Shown here: positions 9,296 to 19,032 of the stretch, piece by piece
Numbering within the stretch: the stretch's first letter is position 1
Layout of the letters: every line of letters starts with the position of its first letter
Source of the DNA: Marinobacterium iners
GTDB lineage: Bacteria; Pseudomonadota; Gammaproteobacteria; Pseudomonadales; Balneatricaceae
Direction: 5' to 3'
NCBI RefSeq assembly: GCF_017310015.1
Contig: NZ_CP022297.1
Location: 3,658,001-3,722,000, forward strand
DNA length: 64,000 nucleotides
Notes under the pieces: generated by a model
Databases searched by the model: none
Told to the model about the DNA's origin: nothing
The model's input: only the letters and a program-made list of their open reading frames with translations
Position numbers and translations under genes: made by a program

Positions 9296-11434
9296 TTATC
9301 GTCTGAGCGACTCTCGGATCATCTCGGGAGTAATAAAGATCAAGAGTTCGCGCTTTTCAGCATTGTTCGAGCGGGTTTTGAATAGATTACCAATGACTGG
9401 AATATCACCCAGCACTGGGGTCTTCGAAACATTGTTTCTTGATTCAGTCTCAAGAATACCTCCGAGCACCAGTGTTTCGCCATCGCCAACAACAACTGTG
9501 GTAGACAGCTCCTGCTTGTTGATGATGATGTTATCAAACAAAGTGCCACCTAAAGAGTCCTTGTTAATCAGAATATCCATGGAGATTTTCCCACCAGGAA
9601 TAATTTGAGGGGTAACTTCCAATTTAAGCACAACATCCTTGTACTCAATCGAAACAGTGCCATCCTCTGTTTTCTGAACAGGAACCTCTTGACCCGCCTG
9701 AATGATGGCTGTTTTGCCATTCGTTGTCAGCACTTTCGGCTGAGACAGGATATCAACCTTATTGTCAGTCTGAAGAGCGGACAACTCTGCCGACAACAGT
9801 AATGAATTGTTAATAAACCCAATAGCTATCGAAGATTGCGGTGTCACCCCCATATCTACCATCAGATTACCAGGAATAGTATCTGTCGAGTCGACAAAAG
9901 GTGTTGAAGGTGCGTTTGGTGACCCACCTATCTTCCACTGATGGTTATCACCGCCGCCGACAACACCAGCCCCCCACCGGATACCCAACTCCTTGGTATT
10001 GTTCACCTCTGCTGTTACGAGCCTCGCTTGTACCATAATTTGCTCAATTTCAACATCAAACCGCTTAATGGTACGCCTTATTTGCTCCATCTGCTTCGCA
10101 GTGTCGCGGATCATCAGAAGACTGGTTTCATCATCTGCAACAACGAACCCCCTTTCAGATATCAGTTGCGCTTCTGTTAAACGCTCCCGAATTTCAGAGG
10201 CCTTGCGATAGTCGATCTGGATAAAATCAGTCACTAAGGGTGCGAGTTCTTTCTCCTGCTGCTGGCTCTGCATTTCCAACGCTTCACGCTCAGAAATCTC
10301 AGACGCAGTACCCACAAGCAATACATTACCTGCCTCACGCTTATCCAAACCTTTGGTTTTCAGCACAATATCCAGCGCCTGATCCCAAGGCACGTTTTTC
10401 AAACGCAGCGTGATACTTCCTTGAACATTATCGCTGACCACCAGGTTCTTCTCGGCGACTTCGGCAATGATCTGAAGCACCGTGCGAACTTCAACATTTT
10501 GGAAGTTCAGGTCGATTTTCTCGCCGGTATAGGGGAACAAATTTCGCTGCTCATCCTGCTCCTGACGGGTAAGAGGCTTGAAATCCACAACCAGCTGGTT
10601 ACCACTCTGATATGCCATATAATCATAGGGCTCAGCCGAAGGCTTGATCAGGATAGTGGCATTTTCGCCCTTCACCATCGAGTCGATGAACAACACTGGT
10701 GTAGCAAAGTCCTGTACATCCAGGCGCTGCTCAAGTGCATCAGACAGCCCTGCACCCAGCAGATTTATAACGACATTATTACCCTCTTCAACGATATCAA
10801 GGCCAGACTGAGAGTCTGTTAAATCAATAGTCACTCGACCACGATTGCCATCGATGCGCTGAAAGTCGATGCCCCGGACTCGGGTGCGATCATCTGCTGC
10901 TGCCGGCATGCGGGCCCCTTCACGCGGCACAGCTGCTGGCGCTGCAGTAATTACTGGCGCACTGGTTCCGCGTACGATATCTGCACTCTGACCACCCAGT
11001 TCAATAAACAGACTGTTGTTTTCGGTATAGGTTTTGTAGCTGGCAGAACCCGTCAGGTTGGTAACGATGCGCAGGCGCCCGTTGGCTTCTGCAAAGTGCA
11101 GGCTGTCAACATCACCTGATTTGACAGAGAGCATCTTGCGTGCCATTTCATTACGTGCGCCCCAGAAGTCCATCACTAGCCGTGGAGGGCTCTCGATCAT
11201 GTAGGCCTTGGGTACCGGTGGCGGAACATCAAAATCGAGCCGTACTTCTACCTTTTTACCGGGCAGAGAGACGAAGGAGGCACTCTTCAGTGCTGCATCC
11301 TGGGCCTCTGCCGTACGCCCAATGAGGGCCAGCGCCAGCACACTCAGCAGGAGCCAGAAACAAGCCTGGCGTCCGGTCTGCATCCGGTGGTTTTCGGTCC
11401 GTCTGTATGTATTCACGGTCTGCATCCTTATCAA
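9296..11434 (-). CDS. pilQ: Type IV pilus secretin
   Basis: Outer-membrane secretin through which the type IV pilus is extruded. The 712-residue frame starts with MIRMQTVNTYRR; a second Met 18 codons in is closer to the hydrophobic signal segment (FWLLLSVLALALIG) and could be the true start. AMIN domains (about 50-280, peptidoglycan binding) are followed by a secretin/TonB N0 domain (KIDLNFQNVEVRTVLQIIAE), an N1 domain and the C-terminal secretin domain (VLTTNGKTAIIQAGQEVPVQ; GETLVLGGILE). Its start overlaps the pilP stop by 4 bp (ATGA), indicating translational coupling. Confidence 0.97.
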   Translation of the reverse strand: MIRMQTVNTYRRTENHRMQTGRQACFWLLLSVLALALIGRTAEAQDAALKSASFVSLPGKKVEVRLDFDVPPPVPKAYMIESPPRLVMDFWGARNEMARKMLSVKSGDVDSLHFAEANGRLRIVTNLTGSASYKTYTENNSLFIELGGQSADIVRGTSAPVITAAPAAVPREGARMPAAADDRTRVRGIDFQRIDGNRGRVTIDLTDSQSGLDIVEEGNNVVINLLGAGLSDALEQRLDVQDFATPVLFIDSMVKGENATILIKPSAEPYDYMAYQSGNQLVVDFKPLTRQEQDEQRNLFPYTGEKIDLNFQNVEVRTVLQIIAEVAEKNLVVSDNVQGSITLRLKNVPWDQALDIVLKTKGLDKREAGNVLLVGTASEISEREALEMQSQQQEKELAPLVTDFIQIDYRKASEIRERLTEAQLISERGFVVADDETSLLMIRDTAKQMEQIRRTIKRFDVEIEQIMVQARLVTAEVNNTKELGIRWGAGVVGGGDNHQWKIGGSPNAPSTPFVDSTDTIPGNLMVDMGVTPQSSIAIGFINNSLLLSAELSALQTDNKVDILSQPKVLTTNGKTAIIQAGQEVPVQKTEDGTVSIEYKDVVLKLEVTPQIIPGGKISMDILINKDSLGGTLFDNIIINKQELSTTVVVGDGETLVLGGILETESRNNVSKTPVLGDIPVIGNLFKTRSNNAEKRELLIFITPEMIRESLRR

Positions 11435-11991
11435 TCCTGCTCTTCAATATTCAGAGTACGGGGACGTTTCATCCAACCGCCTCGTCCGTTGGAGATAATT
11501 TCTACAAGTTCCAGCCTGCGCTCGCCAACCGAGACAATTTCACCATAGTCATTGCCTAGGTAGTTGCCAGTTGTAACCCGATGCACCTCATTGTTAGGGT
11601 CCTTGATCAATGCCCACAAGACTTCGCTCCTCGGAACGGTGATAGTACCTACCATCGTCAGCTTATCCACAGAGAAGCCTTCCAGGTACTCCTTGGGCCG
11701 TTCGGCATCAGGAGCAAGGTTATCTTCCGCCGTAAAGTCTCGTTCAGAGCCATCGTTTCGAATCAGTGGCCTGAAGGGGTCCCGAAGACTTGCCCCCTCA
11801 TACACAAAGCTTTCATAGGGCTTGAATGTTGGCAGAGGTTCGACCTTGCCACTGGGGTTCGCTCGCTGCTCCTGGGTGTAACGCTCCAAGTCTTCGGTGT
11901 CATCCACCCAAATACAGCCTGACAAAGGCAACAACAGCAACAGGGTCAGCCCAAGACGCACTACCTGTCCTTCCTTATTTCGTATCATCAT
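11431..11991 (-). CDS. pilP: Type IV pilus assembly lipoprotein PilP
   Basis: Inner-membrane lipoprotein that links the PilMNO platform to the PilQ secretin. 186 residues with a hydrophobic signal peptide ending in the lipobox LSGC (residues about 23-26), a proline-rich extended region and a C-terminal beta-sandwich (DKLTMVGTITV...EVHRVTTGNYLGNDYG). It overlaps pilO by 17 bp upstream and pilQ by 4 bp downstream. Confidence 0.96.
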   Translation of the reverse strand: MMIRNKEGQVVRLGLTLLLLLPLSGCIWVDDTEDLERYTQEQRANPSGKVEPLPTFKPYESFVYEGASLRDPFRPLIRNDGSERDFTAEDNLAPDAERPKEYLEGFSVDKLTMVGTITVPRSEVLWALIKDPNNEVHRVTTGNYLGNDYGEIVSVGERRLELVEIISNGRGGWMKRPRTLNIEEQD

Positions 11992-12580
11992 AGCGGTATG
12001 TCTTCGCGCTGATTTCCATGGTCAAACCGTTATCTCCGCCGGGTTTGAGCGAAAAGTCGTGCAGTGTGACAATACGTTTGATCGCCGCCACACCGCTGAC
12101 AAATTCACCCATCTGGTGATAGTTGCCACGTACCAGAATGCGTATGGGCAACTCGACGTAGAACTGTTCGCGCTTCTCAGGCTGCAAGGCGATCAAGTCA
12201 AACTCCAGACCCGCTGAGCGCCCTATTTCAGTAATGTCTTCCAGCAGACCGGGTACCTCTTTGTCAGTCGGAAGCTGCTTCAGCAGCTCGGCGAACCGAC
12301 TCTCCACATCCGCCATCTGTTTGCGCAAAGCATCAAGGCTGGCGACCTGAAAAGCCTTGCGCTGATATTCCTCTTTCAGCTCCTGCTCTTTGGTCATTTC
12401 ACGCTCCACGGCAACGTGCTTATCCTTGATCAGTACGTAAATGCCAGCCCCCACAATAATGGCAAATACAAGAATGTAGACAATAGCCTTGATACCAACG
12501 GGCCAGTTACCCGCCTGATTGACATCAACATTATTGACATCAAAGCCTTGGAAGGCTTTTTTGAGACCGCTCATTTGCAT
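11975..12580 (-). CDS. pilO: Type IV pilus inner-membrane protein PilO
   Basis: 201-residue bitopic protein: short cytoplasmic N-terminus, one transmembrane helix (about 29-49, IKAIVYILVFAIIVGAGIYV), a coiled coil (VEREMTKEQELKEEYQRK) and a periplasmic ferredoxin-like domain. It pairs with PilN to form the alignment complex between the cytoplasmic motor and PilQ. Shares one base with the pilN stop, so coupled translation is likely. Confidence 0.95.
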   Translation of the reverse strand: MQMSGLKKAFQGFDVNNVDVNQAGNWPVGIKAIVYILVFAIIVGAGIYVLIKDKHVAVEREMTKEQELKEEYQRKAFQVASLDALRKQMADVESRFAELLKQLPTDKEVPGLLEDITEIGRSAGLEFDLIALQPEKREQFYVELPIRILVRGNYHQMGEFVSGVAAIKRIVTLHDFSLKPGGDNGLTMEISAKTYRYDDTK

Positions 12581-13128
12581 CAGTTGGCCTCCTCTGCTTT
12601 CGGGCGGGTCATACCTGCCTTCATATTGAAGCGCTTCAGGCCTTCAGACTTGTCGACTCGGCTCAAGTCAGGTTCGCTGAACCAGATTGATCCATCCAAG
12701 CGTCGCATCAAGGAAGATACGTCATTGTTATCTTCAGCAAGGCCATCGATAGTAATAACCTCTCCTCGGCGCACAAGACTCTGGTAGTAGATGCCGTCTG
12801 GCAGCACCCGAACCATTTCATCGAAGTTTCGCACTATAACCGGGCGATTGCCCTGCAACTGCTGGATCGCATTGAGGCGCTCCAGAAGACGTTCACGCTT
12901 GGCACGAAGCTCTTGAATTTCCTTGATTTTCTGGTCCAGCTTGACGACTTCGGCACGGAGGTAATTGTTACGCACATCCTGCCGATCAGCTTGAAGGTCG
13001 TAGTAGTAACTGACGCCCAGCACGACAACCACACCGAGCAGCGCCGCACCGACCATATTGCCGATAAAACGCTTCTGCAGCTTTTCGTTGCGTTCTTCGC
13101 GCCAGGGTCTTAGGTTAATACGCGCCAT
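12580..13128 (-). CDS. pilN: Type IV pilus inner-membrane protein PilN
   Basis: 182-residue bitopic protein starting with the conserved MARINLRPWREERNE segment, whose INLRPW part docks into a groove of PilM. One transmembrane helix follows (about 23-43), then a coiled coil and a periplasmic ferredoxin-like fold. Partner of PilO. It follows pilM by 18 bp. Confidence 0.96.
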   Translation of the reverse strand: MARINLRPWREERNEKLQKRFIGNMVGAALLGVVVVLGVSYYYDLQADRQDVRNNYLRAEVVKLDQKIKEIQELRAKRERLLERLNAIQQLQGNRPVIVRNFDEMVRVLPDGIYYQSLVRRGEVITIDGLAEDNNDVSSLMRRLDGSIWFSEPDLSRVDKSEGLKRFNMKAGMTRPKAEEAN

Positions 13129-13146
13129 ACATAATCCCTGTGATCC

Positions 13147-14205
13147 CTAAATTTCGAAGCTTCGTTGAGCCAGCCCGCACGCCTTCAAGAGAGTTGGGGC
13201 ATCCTTTTCCAGTCGGGCCGTATTGATCTTGGGTCCGATCTGCATGGTATCGAAAGGGTTGGCAACCCGTGTTGTCACACCGATCTCTTCTTCAATCATT
13301 TCGGACAACCCCTTCAGACCTGAAGTGCCACCAGCCAAGTAGAGCTTACTCAGCTGCCCCTGGGAACCGGAGGAATAATAAAACTGCAGCGCACGCGACA
13401 CCTGTTGCACCACACTCTGACGGAACGGCAAAACCAGGATCTCCATGGTTTCGGCGTCGAGCTTTCCAGTACTGAGGAGCCTCTCAACTTCAGCCACTTC
13501 AATACCCTTATGCTGATGGACCATATTGGTCAGATCATTACCGCCGAACGCCTGCTCGCGGTTATAGATGATGCGATTGCCACGAAACACATTGAGCGTC
13601 AAAGTGGCTGCGCCTATATCAACCACTCCAACAACGGCACTCGCGTCTATTTCTGACTCAAGCAAAGGCAACGTGCGTTCAATAGCATAAGTGTCGATAT
13701 CAACCACTGCACAGTTCAGACCTGAGCCGTTAATGGCATCTTCACGACTATCCACATCATCACGACGACAGGCCACGAGTAGTATTTCGTTCAACCCAGG
13801 AGCCTTGTTAACTGGACCGAGCACTTCAAAGTCCAACGCAACCTCGTCCAGCGGGTAAGGAATGAACTGGTCTGCCTCAACCTGTACCTGATCCTCTAGG
13901 TCCAAGCCTGCAAATGTATTACTTATCTCAAGACGCTTGGTTATGACAGCGGAGGAAGGCACTGCAGTAACGGCGTGCGTCAATCTGACGCCACACGTCT
14001 TGAGGCCACGCTCAATTGCATCCGATACTGCCGAAGGGATCTCCACATTACCATCAACGACCGCCGTAGGTGGCAACGGCGCTATCGCATAGCCTTCAAT
14101 CTGATATGACTGTCCATGTTTTGTGAGTGCTACCAACTTGACAGAAGAGGACCCGATATCCACTCCCACCCAGCCAGCAGACTTTTGCTTGAATAAGCTG
14201 AGCAC
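13147..14205 (-). CDS. pilM: Type IV pilus assembly ATPase-like protein PilM
   Basis: 352-residue cytoplasmic actin/FtsA-like protein that binds ATP and the N-terminus of PilN. The phosphate-1 motif is VGVDIGSSSVKLVAL (about 13-27), the phosphate-2 motif is VGVVDIGAATLTLNV, and the adenosine motif is LYLAGGTSGLKG. First gene of pilMNOPQ, divergent from ponA across a 157-bp intergenic region. Confidence 0.97.
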   Translation of the reverse strand: MLSLFKQKSAGWVGVDIGSSSVKLVALTKHGQSYQIEGYAIAPLPPTAVVDGNVEIPSAVSDAIERGLKTCGVRLTHAVTAVPSSAVITKRLEISNTFAGLDLEDQVQVEADQFIPYPLDEVALDFEVLGPVNKAPGLNEILLVACRRDDVDSREDAINGSGLNCAVVDIDTYAIERTLPLLESEIDASAVVGVVDIGAATLTLNVFRGNRIIYNREQAFGGNDLTNMVHQHKGIEVAEVERLLSTGKLDAETMEILVLPFRQSVVQQVSRALQFYYSSGSQGQLSKLYLAGGTSGLKGLSEMIEEEIGVTTRVANPFDTMQIGPKINTARLEKDAPTLLKACGLAQRSFEI

Positions 14206-14293
14206 GACATTTTCCTTATATCAATCAGGTGAAGTCCCGCAAACGCTAACAATGTAGCCTGATTCGGGCGCGATTTAAACTGTCGGTTTACTG

Positions 14294-14321
14294 TAGACCA
14301 GCTGGCATACACCTATATAAT
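14294..14321 (+). promoter_or_regulatory. Candidate sigma-70 promoter of ponA
   Basis: A perfect -10 box TATAAT (14316-14321) is preceded at 16 bp by TAGACC (4 of 6 matches to TTGACA). It points toward ponA, whose ATG is 42 bp downstream. The same intergenic region must hold the divergent pilM promoter, which was not resolved. Confidence 0.6.
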
Positions 14322-14362
14322 GACCCAGCTCTATTTTTTTACCGAATTTTTCTAAGGTTAGC

Positions 14363-16813
14363 ATGCGAATTTTAAGCCGCTTGTTCAAATGGTTCCTCAT
14401 CTTGTCGCTGATCGGCGTCATTCTTGGCACCGCCGCACTTGCAGGAGTCTATTACTATTTCAGCCCGCAATTACCGGATGTGCAAACTTTACGCGACGTA
14501 AAGTTTCAAACGCCACTACGGATCTTCTCGGTCGACGACAAACTGATCGCCGAATTCGGCGAAAAAAAACGCGTACCGGTCAGCTACGAGCAGATCCCGA
14601 CCGACTTCGTTCACGCATTACAGGCGGCTGAAGATGCACGGTTTTTCGAGCATTTCGGCATCGACATCAAGGGTTTGAGCCGGGCAGCCTTTCAGTTAGC
14701 CTCAACCGGTGCCATCCAGAGTGGCGGCTCGACCATCACCATGCAGGTGGCGAAAAACTTCTTCCTCACTCGCGAACAGACATTCAAACGCAAGTTTATC
14801 GAGATTCTACTGGCTCTGCAGATCGAAACCAAGCTCAGCAAGCAGGAAATCATGGCGCTCTATGTAAACCAGATTTATCTGGGGCACCGCGCCTACGGCA
14901 TCGAAGCAGCCGCCAACACCTACTATGGATCGAGCATCGACCAGCTCAATTTGGCTCAGCTTGCCATGATTGCCGGTCTTCCCAAGGCTCCCTCCGCGTT
15001 CAACCCGATCACCAACTCTGCTCGTGCAACCACCCGACGTGACTGGATTCTGGGACGAATGCTTGAGCTGGGCTACATTGACAGCACACGACACGCCGAA
15101 GCCATCGCCTTTGTGGACAATGCACGCTACCACCGCAGCGATATCGAGCTTGATGCCCCCTATATTGCCGAGATGGTACGCCAGCAACTGTTTGAGCGGT
15201 ATGGCGAAGCACTGTATACCGATGGCTACCGCGTCTGGACAACGGTGTACAGTCACCAGCAACAGGAAGCGACTGATGCTCTGCGACGGGGACTCCTCGC
15301 CTACACCGATCGTCACGGCTACCATGGTGCTGAAGCCAGCCTGGATCTAGACAGCCTCAGCAGTGAAGCTGACCAGCTCAACCAGCTGCGCCAATACCCC
15401 ACCTTTGCTGGCCTGGAGCCAGCATTGGTCAAGTCCGTGACGAACAACTCCGCTCAACTGCTGCTGGGTAGCGGCGAGCCGGCCGAACTGAAATGGGACG
15501 GCATCAAATGGGCACGCCCTTTCCGCAGCGTACACTGGACCGGGCCGACCCCCCAAAAGGCAACCGACGTACTTTCGGCAGGCGATATCATCCGCGTGAT
15601 GCCCGACACCGACGGCACGTTGCGCCTGACCCAAATGCCGCAGGTTCAAGGCGCTCTGGTCGCCCTGAACCCTCAGGATGGCGCCATACGCTCACTGGTT
15701 GGCGGCTTCAGCTTCTATCACAACAAGTTCAATCGCGCGACTCAGGCCTACCGCCAGCCAGGCTCCAGCATCAAGCCCTTCTTATATACCGCTGCGCTTG
15801 AGAACGGCTTCACACCCGCCTCCATCATCAATGATGCCCCTATCGTGTTTCACGATGTAAGCCTTGAAGGCAACTGGCGCCCTGAAAATGACAATGGCGA
15901 GTTCAACGGCCCCATGCGCCTGCGCGAAGCCCTGTACCGATCACGCAACCTGGTATCGATTCGCATCATGCGCGCACTGGGTATCGAACAGGCCCGTGAA
16001 TACATGCTCAGGTTCGGCTTCGAGCCCGATAAACTGCCTGCCAACCTGTCACTCTCGCTTGGCAGCGCCAGCGCCACTCCATTGCAGATTGCACGCGGTT
16101 ATGCTGCCATTGCCAATGGCGGCTATCTGGTAGAGCCCTATCTGATCGATAGAATCGAGAATGCCGAAGGCGAAGTGCTGGAGCAGGCCAATCCCGTAAC
16201 GGTATGCCACAACTGTGATGCACCCAACATCGAAGCCACAACTGCAACAGCGGTTTTGACCGATACCTCCGAGCCAATGCCTGCTGCAGCATCACAGGGC
16301 TCTACAAACGCACCCACACCTGTTGCACCTCGCGTCATCAGCGAGCGCAATGCATTTCTGATCTACGATGTGATGCGCGACGTAATTACACGTGGCACTG
16401 GCACGCGAGCTCGCGTCCTGGAACGCTCAGACCTGGCAGGCAAAACCGGTACTACCAATGAGCAAAAGGACACCTGGTTCAGCGGTTTCAGCCCCGATCT
16501 GGTGACAACGGTATGGGTTGGCTTTGACCAGCCCTCCCCCCTTGGACGAGGCGAGTACGGCAGTAGCACCGCCCTGCCGATCTGGATCGACTACATGGAA
16601 GAGGCGCTTGCCGGGCTGCCTGATCGCCCCCCTGCTGCGCCTGAAGGCGTTGTCCGCATCGCCATCGATCCGGCCAGCGGCCTGCGTGCCTGGCCCGGTC
16701 AGAGCAATGCGATCAGCGAATACTTCCGCACCGAGGATGTCCCCACGGAAACAGCCCGCAGCCCAGAGCAACAGATGCAGGCACCACCAACCGAGGCCAT
16801 TTTCGGCTACTAG
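14363..16813 (+). CDS. ponA: Penicillin-binding protein 1A
   Basis: Bifunctional class A PBP, 816 residues. It polymerises glycan strands and cross-links peptides in the periplasm. One N-terminal membrane anchor (about 11-32) is followed by the GT51 glycosyltransferase with the catalytic Glu in ALQAAEDARFFEHFG, then an OB-like insert. The transpeptidase has SxxK in PGSSIKPF, SxN in SRN and KTG in LAGKTGTTNEQ. Divergent from pilM, the typical arrangement in pseudomonads and relatives. A strong bidirectional terminator follows. Confidence 0.97.
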   Translation: MRILSRLFKWFLILSLIGVILGTAALAGVYYYFSPQLPDVQTLRDVKFQTPLRIFSVDDKLIAEFGEKKRVPVSYEQIPTDFVHALQAAEDARFFEHFGIDIKGLSRAAFQLASTGAIQSGGSTITMQVAKNFFLTREQTFKRKFIEILLALQIETKLSKQEIMALYVNQIYLGHRAYGIEAAANTYYGSSIDQLNLAQLAMIAGLPKAPSAFNPITNSARATTRRDWILGRMLELGYIDSTRHAEAIAFVDNARYHRSDIELDAPYIAEMVRQQLFERYGEALYTDGYRVWTTVYSHQQQEATDALRRGLLAYTDRHGYHGAEASLDLDSLSSEADQLNQLRQYPTFAGLEPALVKSVTNNSAQLLLGSGEPAELKWDGIKWARPFRSVHWTGPTPQKATDVLSAGDIIRVMPDTDGTLRLTQMPQVQGALVALNPQDGAIRSLVGGFSFYHNKFNRATQAYRQPGSSIKPFLYTAALENGFTPASIINDAPIVFHDVSLEGNWRPENDNGEFNGPMRLREALYRSRNLVSIRIMRALGIEQAREYMLRFGFEPDKLPANLSLSLGSASATPLQIARGYAAIANGGYLVEPYLIDRIENAEGEVLEQANPVTVCHNCDAPNIEATTATAVLTDTSEPMPAAASQGSTNAPTPVAPRVISERNAFLIYDVMRDVITRGTGTRARVLERSDLAGKTGTTNEQKDTWFSGFSPDLVTTVWVGFDQPSPLGRGEYGSSTALPIWIDYMEEALAGLPDRPPAAPEGVVRIAIDPASGLRAWPGQSNAISEYFRTEDVPTETARSPEQQMQAPPTEAIFGY

Positions 16814-16831
16814 CCCACGCTTGCATTGGAC

Positions 16832-16863
16832 ATTAAAAAACCGCCAGCTGGCGGTTTTTTAAT
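16832..16863. terminator. Bidirectional rho-independent terminator between ponA and malic enzyme
   Basis: Perfect palindrome ATTAAAAAACCGCCAG-CTGGCGGTTTTTTAAT with a T run on both strands. It ends the convergent transcripts of ponA (plus) and the malic enzyme gene (minus). Confidence 0.95.
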
Positions 16864-16883
16864 GTCCGTATTTCAGTCCGTGA

Positions 16884-18146
16884 TCAGATGTCTTTCACGC
16901 TCTGAATCGGGTAGTGCGAGGGCATCGGCAGACGCGCAACACCGGTATCGACTGCAGCCTGGGCGACCGCATTGGAGATTGCACCCAGCAGACGCGGGTC
17001 AGTCGCCTTCGGCAGGATATACTCACGACCGAATTCCATCTCCATAAGGTTGTAGGCATTCAACACTTCCTGCGGAACCGGCTGCTTGGCCAGATCAGCC
17101 AGCGCACGCACGGCTGCCGCTTTCATCTCTTCGTTGATGGCGGTTGCACGAACGTCCAGCGCGCCACGGAAGATGAACGGGAAGCCCAGCACGTTGTTCA
17201 CCTGGTTCGGGTAGTCTGAGCGACCGGTTGCCATGATCACATCAGAGCGAGTCGCGCGCGCCAGATCCGGCTTGATTTCAGGATCCGGGTTGGCACAGGC
17301 GAAGACGATCGGATTGTCAGCCATTTTCAGCAGGTTTTCCGGTGACAACAGATCCGGACCAGACAGGCCTACAAATACGTCAGCGCCGGTGACGGCATCT
17401 TCCAGCGTGCGCTTGTCGGTCTCGGTCGCGAAAGCGGCCTTTTCCGGAGTCAGATCATCACGACCCGAGTGGATAACACCCTTGCGGTCGATCATGTAGA
17501 TGTTCTCGACTTTGGCACCCATATTGATCAGCAGCTTCATGCAGGCACTGGCAGCAGCACCGGCACCCAGACACACGATCTGCGCATCGGCCAGTTTCTT
17601 GCCGGCCAGCTCCAGTGCGTTGATCATGCCGGCAGCCGTTACGATGGCCGTACCGTGCTGATCGTCATGAAAGACCGGAATCTTGCAGCGCTCGATCAGA
17701 ACACGCTCGATCTCGAAGCACTCCGGCGCCTTGATATCTTCCAGGTTGATGCCACCGAATGTTTCAGCAATGCGCGCAACAGTGTCGATGAACGCCTGCG
17801 GGCTTTCTGCATCGACTTCGATATCGATTGAATCAATACCGGCAAAGCGCTTGAACAGCAGCGCCTTGCCTTCCATGACCGGCTTGGAAGCCAGAGGCCC
17901 CAGATCACCCAGACCCAGGATCGCGGTACCGTTGGAGATAACAGCAACCAGGTTGCCTTTGGCGGTGTAACGGTAAGCCGCATCAGGATCCTTCGCGATT
18001 TCACGCACGGGCTCGGCCACACCCGGAGAGTAGGCCAGAGAAAGGTCGCGGGAAGTCTCAGCGGAGGTGGTAAGCTCTACACTGATCTTACCCGGACGAG
18101 GGAACTCGTGGTAATCGAGGGCGGCTTGTTTGAAATCTTGAGACAT
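16884..18146 (-). CDS. Malic enzyme (NAD(P)-dependent), short form
   Basis: Oxidative decarboxylation of malate to pyruvate in the cytoplasm. The malic N-terminal domain shows the motifs YSPGVAEPVREI and GLGDLGPLASKPVMEGKA, followed by the NAD(P)-binding domain with IVCLGAGAAASACMKLL. At 420 residues from the ATG at 18146 it lacks the C-terminal phosphotransacetylase-like domain of the long MaeB enzymes. The frame can be extended 5 codons to a TTG at 18161, but the ATG (MSQDFKQAALDYHEFP) has a GGAA purine stretch upstream and matches family starts. Cofactor preference cannot be read with certainty. Confidence 0.93.
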   Translation of the reverse strand: MSQDFKQAALDYHEFPRPGKISVELTTSAETSRDLSLAYSPGVAEPVREIAKDPDAAYRYTAKGNLVAVISNGTAILGLGDLGPLASKPVMEGKALLFKRFAGIDSIDIEVDAESPQAFIDTVARIAETFGGINLEDIKAPECFEIERVLIERCKIPVFHDDQHGTAIVTAAGMINALELAGKKLADAQIVCLGAGAAASACMKLLINMGAKVENIYMIDRKGVIHSGRDDLTPEKAAFATETDKRTLEDAVTGADVFVGLSGPDLLSPENLLKMADNPIVFACANPDPEIKPDLARATRSDVIMATGRSDYPNQVNNVLGFPFIFRGALDVRATAINEEMKAAAVRALADLAKQPVPQEVLNAYNLMEMEFGREYILPKATDPRLLGAISNAVAQAAVDTGVARLPMPSHYPIQSVKDI

Positions 18147-18245
18147 GGTTGCTGTTTCCAACTAAGGTTGTAAATAGACGGTCTTGCATCATATATAAAA
18201 GCCATATAGACAACAACCGCACTTTAGGCGATGCAAATATAGACT

Positions 18246-18995
18246 TCAGTTGGCCTGAAGGTGCCGGTCTGCGGTAATTCTGAGCAGCCAGCGCTGCTGG
18301 CCATGACTCAGCCGATTCTGCCGCTGCAGGCGATCCTGCACCCAGCCACGGGCTTCGATCCGGTCCCCCACCTGCATTCGCGCATGATCTGCCCCAAGTT
18401 TTTCCGGCAGAAACAGGGCCAGATGATCATCCAGATCGATGTAGTAGCCGGCACGGGCTTGCGTGATTCGGCTGATACGCCCCCTGACCAGTGCAAAACC
18501 GGGTTTATCAATTTCCATTGCAGCACGAGGCGCGCGCCGCCACACACCTTCAGATGCAATGCGTGCAGGCGTTTCTGCGCTGAAAAGACAATCGGCAAGG
18601 CGGGTATTGGCACCCACGGCCAGAGCAAAGCCCAGCCCCTGCTGCAACATTTTTTCCGCTATCAGTTCATCGCGCCAATACAGGTGTGCCAGCAACCGGC
18701 CATAGCGATCCTGACGCTCAACCCCGGGCAGGAGGTAGACCTGCTGACCCTTTACGCGCCGCTCAAGCCAACGACCCGCCTCACGCGCACCGGGCTGATC
18801 AGGGCGCCCGTCACGCCCGATTTCAGGTGTATCAATCCCGATCAGCCGCACCCGCTGCCCTGACTTCAGACGGACGGTATCTCCGTCATATACGTGCACG
18901 ACTTCGGCATCAAAGCCACCCGGCAGCAGCGGGCATTGTGCCCAGGCCGCAGGAGACAACAGAAGCCAAAACGCGGATACAAAAAAGGCACCCAC
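18246..18995 (-). CDS. Secreted thermonuclease (SNase)-family protein
   Basis: Staphylococcal-nuclease-like protein with a signal peptide (VGAFFVSAFWLLLSPAAWA). The nuclease fold shows VVHVYDGDTVRLKSGQRVRL, LIGIDTPEIGRDG and the catalytic arginines of GAREAGRWLERRV...DRYGRLLAHLYW, followed by an OB-fold-like C-terminal part. The frame is open from 19082, but that would overlap the rpmE 3' end. A GTG at 18995 puts the signal peptide at the N-terminus (249 aa) and is preferred. This start lies inside the loop of the rpmE terminator hairpin, so expression may depend on how that hairpin folds. Substrate presumed nucleic acid; periplasmic or secreted. Confidence 0.82.
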   Translation of the reverse strand: MGAFFVSAFWLLLSPAAWAQCPLLPGGFDAEVVHVYDGDTVRLKSGQRVRLIGIDTPEIGRDGRPDQPGAREAGRWLERRVKGQQVYLLPGVERQDRYGRLLAHLYWRDELIAEKMLQQGLGFALAVGANTRLADCLFSAETPARIASEGVWRRAPRAAMEIDKPGFALVRGRISRITQARAGYYIDLDDHLALFLPEKLGADHARMQVGDRIEARGWVQDRLQRQNRLSHGQQRWLLRITADRHLQAN

Positions 18996-19011
18996 ATGGA
19001 GTGCCTTTTTT
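18981..19011. terminator. Rho-independent terminator of rpmE, overlapping the next gene's start
   Basis: AAAAAAGGCAC-N9-GTGCCTTTTTT forms an 11-bp stem with A/T runs on both sides, 22 bp past the rpmE stop. The proposed GTG start of the downstream nuclease gene lies in this hairpin. Confidence 0.9.
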
Positions 19012-19032
19012 GATGTGCGCTGGCGCAGTCGA